A DNA stretch of 64,000 bases. It comes from Gallionella sp. (GTDB taxonomy: Bacteria; Pseudomonadota; Gammaproteobacteria; Burkholderiales; Gallionellaceae). Positions 62,301 to 64,000 of this stretch are shown piece after piece. The stretch lies in NCBI GenBank assembly GCA_028687575.1, contig JAQTZW010000001.1, positions 62,001 through 126,000 of the forward strand, in the 5' to 3' direction. The position numbers were made by a program, and so were the translations under genes. Numbering within the stretch: the first letter of the stretch is position 1; each line of letters begins with the position of its first letter. The notes beneath the pieces are model-generated. The model was not told where the DNA came from, made no database searches, and saw only the letters and a program-made list of their open reading frames with translations.

Positions 62301-62603
62301 CTACAGAGGGCTGGCAAAAACAATATCTATAGACTTGAATCCCAAATCTCGCAGCGGAACAATTGCGGCATATGCATCGCTGCTAAAGATTGCGTCAACA
62401 GCACTTTCTGAAGGGAAGTCCATCACAAGCAAGACACTGTATTTCTTGTTACCGATCACGGCGCGGGTGACTTTGACACGGCGAATAATTTCGCCTCCGC
62501 CGTTGATCAGCATGGGTATGGCTCGTTGCATATATTCCTGCGCCGACGGCATTTGGTCAGGATTAAATACTGCAGTTACGATCATTGTGGTTTTGACTGT
62601 CAT
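62301..62603 (-). CDS. DUF1330 protein
   Basis: A 100-residue protein. MIVTAVFNPDQMPSAQEYMQ, INGGGEIIRRVK and VMDFPSESAVDAIFSSDAYA fit the ferredoxin-like DUF1330 fold. It lies 71 bases upstream of the carboxymuconolactone decarboxylase-like gene in the same direction. Function unknown. Confidence 0.75.
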   Translation of the reverse strand: MTVKTTMIVTAVFNPDQMPSAQEYMQRAIPMLINGGGEIIRRVKVTRAVIGNKKYSVLLVMDFPSESAVDAIFSSDAYAAIVPLRDLGFKSIDIVFASPL

Positions 62604-62701
62604 CGCGATGTACCTTCTGGATTAATGTTTCATTAATATGTAAAGAAATTTGCGCTGAAATACATGAATAAAATCCGTCACGCTCATCGGCGGGCCTGGA
62701 G

Positions 62702-63289
62702 TTACGCTGCCATCACACTGCACGCATAGTCGTCCGCTGCCTGCCAGGCTTCGCTGGCAAATGTGGCGTCCAGTGGCGTGTCGATCAGGTTGTTGGTGTA
62801 GTTGCTCAGTGTCTTCATGGTGACGCCAAGCACGACTTCCAGCGCGTTCTGTTGCGTGTATCCAGCGGCATAGAAATCGTTCAGCTCCTGCCCGCCCACG
62901 ACCCAGCCACGCTCGCGCACTACGGCCCGTGTAAAAGCCACCAGTGTATTCAACTTTTGGTCTTGCAAACAGCTTTCGGCGCGCAATGCATCGACCCGTT
63001 GGCTATCGACCTTGACCAGATTACGAGCGAGGAATGAGTGTGCAGCCACGCAGTATTCGCAACGGTTTTCGATGCTGGCAGAGATCAGCACGATCTGTTG
63101 TTCTTCCGGGGTAAGTGCGCTTTGTTCGAGTAATGCGCCCAGTTGCTTGTAGGCGCTCAGCGCATTGGGTGCTTCAGCCAGATGCGCGTAAAGATTGGGG
63201 ATGAAACCTAATCCTTTGTTAGCAGCTTCGAGTATGGGCAACGCCCCTGCAGGTGCTGATTCAAGGGTATGTAATTTGAATGTGTTCAT
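62702..63289 (-). CDS. Carboxymuconolactone decarboxylase/AhpD-like protein, second copy
   Basis: A 195-residue protein with ENRCEYCVAAHSFLARN (C-x-x-C-x-x-x-H) and EVVLGVTMKTLSNYTNNLID. It is clearly related to the product of 61669-62229 along its whole length. Upstream AGGAGATC lies before the ATG. The pair probably arose by duplication and may differ in partner or substrate. Confidence 0.85.
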   Translation of the reverse strand: MNTFKLHTLESAPAGALPILEAANKGLGFIPNLYAHLAEAPNALSAYKQLGALLEQSALTPEEQQIVLISASIENRCEYCVAAHSFLARNLVKVDSQRVDALRAESCLQDQKLNTLVAFTRAVVRERGWVVGGQELNDFYAAGYTQQNALEVVLGVTMKTLSNYTNNLIDTPLDATFASEAWQAADDYACSVMAA

Positions 63290-63416
63290 GGCGATCTCCT
63301 AAGTTGGTTTAAGCAACAGCATGTTGCTGGAACGTATTGTCAGGAATTGGCGGGTTCGTCTCCATGCTTGATGGATTGAAATTTATGTTCAATCATCCAG
63401 ACATGCTGTCGGTATA

Positions 63417-64000
63417 TCAGTTGCGTGCTTTACCTGGGGTGATGCCGATGATGCGCTTAAAAGCCTTACGGAATGCAGCTTCAGATTCGTAACCACAACG
63501 GAGTGCGACATCAAGCATGTTTGAGTGTTCCCCGGCGAGCATGCCCGCAGCCAGTTGCATGCGCCATGTCGTGACAAATTCCATGGGTGGCATCTTGACC
63601 AGTTGGGTGAAACGTTCCGAGAACGCAGAGCGCGACTGGCAGGAGAGCTTGGCCATGCGGTCCACTGTCCACGCTTCCGCCGGTTGTTCGATGAAGGCCG
63701 AGACAGCCAGGCGTAAGTGTTCGTCCGACAACGCAGCCAGTAAGGGAGACAGCTTTGGCTCAAGATGAAGCGCATGCCGGATGACATACAGGAACAGCGT
63801 ATCCGACAAACGATCCAGAATTGCCGTCACCCCAAGATCGTCCTGGATAGCCTCTTCCGTCATCATTTCGATCAAGTCGCGCATCTGCCGACCGACTGGA
63901 CTTTGATCAGGGCGTATCAGCATGAATTCTGGGAATGAAGCGAGCAATAGTCGGCGTATATGTGCGGGAAGTTTCAAATGTCCGCATAGCAAACCGGTTC
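63417..64000 (-). CDS. AraC-family regulator, cut by the window end
   Basis: The C-terminal part of an AraC regulator; the frame remains open to the last base, so its start is outside. The visible N-terminal piece TGLLCGHLKLP is the usual end of a cupin_6 sensor. The DNA-binding part has DRMAKLSCQSRSAFSERFTQ, then LDVALRCGYESEAAFRKAFK and RIIGITPGKARN. It lies upstream of the second AhpD-like gene in the same direction and may regulate it. Confidence 0.85.
   Translation of the reverse strand, partial: TGLLCGHLKLPAHIRRLLLASFPEFMLIRPDQSPVGRQMRDLIEMMTEEAIQDDLGVTAILDRLSDTLFLYVIRHALHLEPKLSPLLAALSDEHLRLAVSAFIEQPAEAWTVDRMAKLSCQSRSAFSERFTQLVKMPPMEFVTTWRMQLAAGMLAGEHSNMLDVALRCGYESEAAFRKAFKRIIGITPGKARN

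Overview
The window looks like a decayed or partly rearranged conjugative element (an ICE or plasmid-like replicon) joined to ordinary chromosome-type DNA of a Gram-negative proteobacterium. I favour a betaproteobacterium because of the protein styles: MBOAT/SGNH pair, RND with a DUF1302-like barrel, EgtB/EgtD, and a DUF3701 integrase. No rRNA or tRNA gene is present, so the taxon is an inference.

Layout. Positions 1-1763 hold the tail of an IS3-family element and a complete IS630-family element whose transposase needs a -1 frameshift. The IS630 sits in the TA of one copy of a repeat. The array of that repeat (about 1765-1945) lies just upstream of a RepA-type initiator (2045-2962), and a second iteron-like array follows it. 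Positions 3244-6503 carry transfer-type genes: a possible MobI-like protein, a membrane protein, the coupling protein TraD and a DUF4400 protein. Positions 6510-9903 are a four-gene membrane/acyl-transfer cassette: YdjM-like hydrolase, an HExxH membrane protein, an AlgI-like MBOAT and an SGNH-like partner.

Positions 10313-36415 form a defence-type cargo region. It opens with a convergent pair, a D-Ala-D-Ala-ligase-like ATP-grasp enzyme and a STAND-like ATPase. The pair is framed by identical inverted 20-mers and lies next to a tyrosine recombinase. A rightward operon resembling SspFGH/DptFGH follows (15864-24675, ending in a 1796-aa FtsK-like protein), then two small unknown genes. Facing it is a leftward operon, sspB-sspC-sspD (DUF4007 nickase, ATPase, PAPS-reductase-like sulfur transferase), followed by a 40-codon ORF, a large GHKL/histidine-kinase-like protein and a receiver-like protein. 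The SspBCD plus SspFGH pairing fits a known single-strand phosphorothioation defence type. The attached kinase/receiver pair and the ATP-grasp/STAND pair are the best candidates for undescribed biology.

Positions 36800-43611 return to the element backbone: a frameshifted remnant of a TraI relaxase, a WGR protein, a DUF3701 tyrosine recombinase, and a ParMRC-like partition locus whose repeats match those beside repA. A 54-bp perfect palindrome, an unknown protein and a UvrD-like helicase complete it. An IS256-family element with a clean 8-bp target duplication (43641-44970) marks the right edge.

Positions 45230-64000 look chromosomal. They hold an HxlR-regulated RND exporter fused in frame to a LolA-like protein with an outer-membrane barrel, an AraC-flanked run of small detoxification-type genes, a PatB-like lyase, a DMT transporter, egtB/egtD for ergothioneine, and a peroxiredoxin. 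SDR and carboxymuconolactone decarboxylase-like genes follow, and an AraC regulator is cut by the window end.
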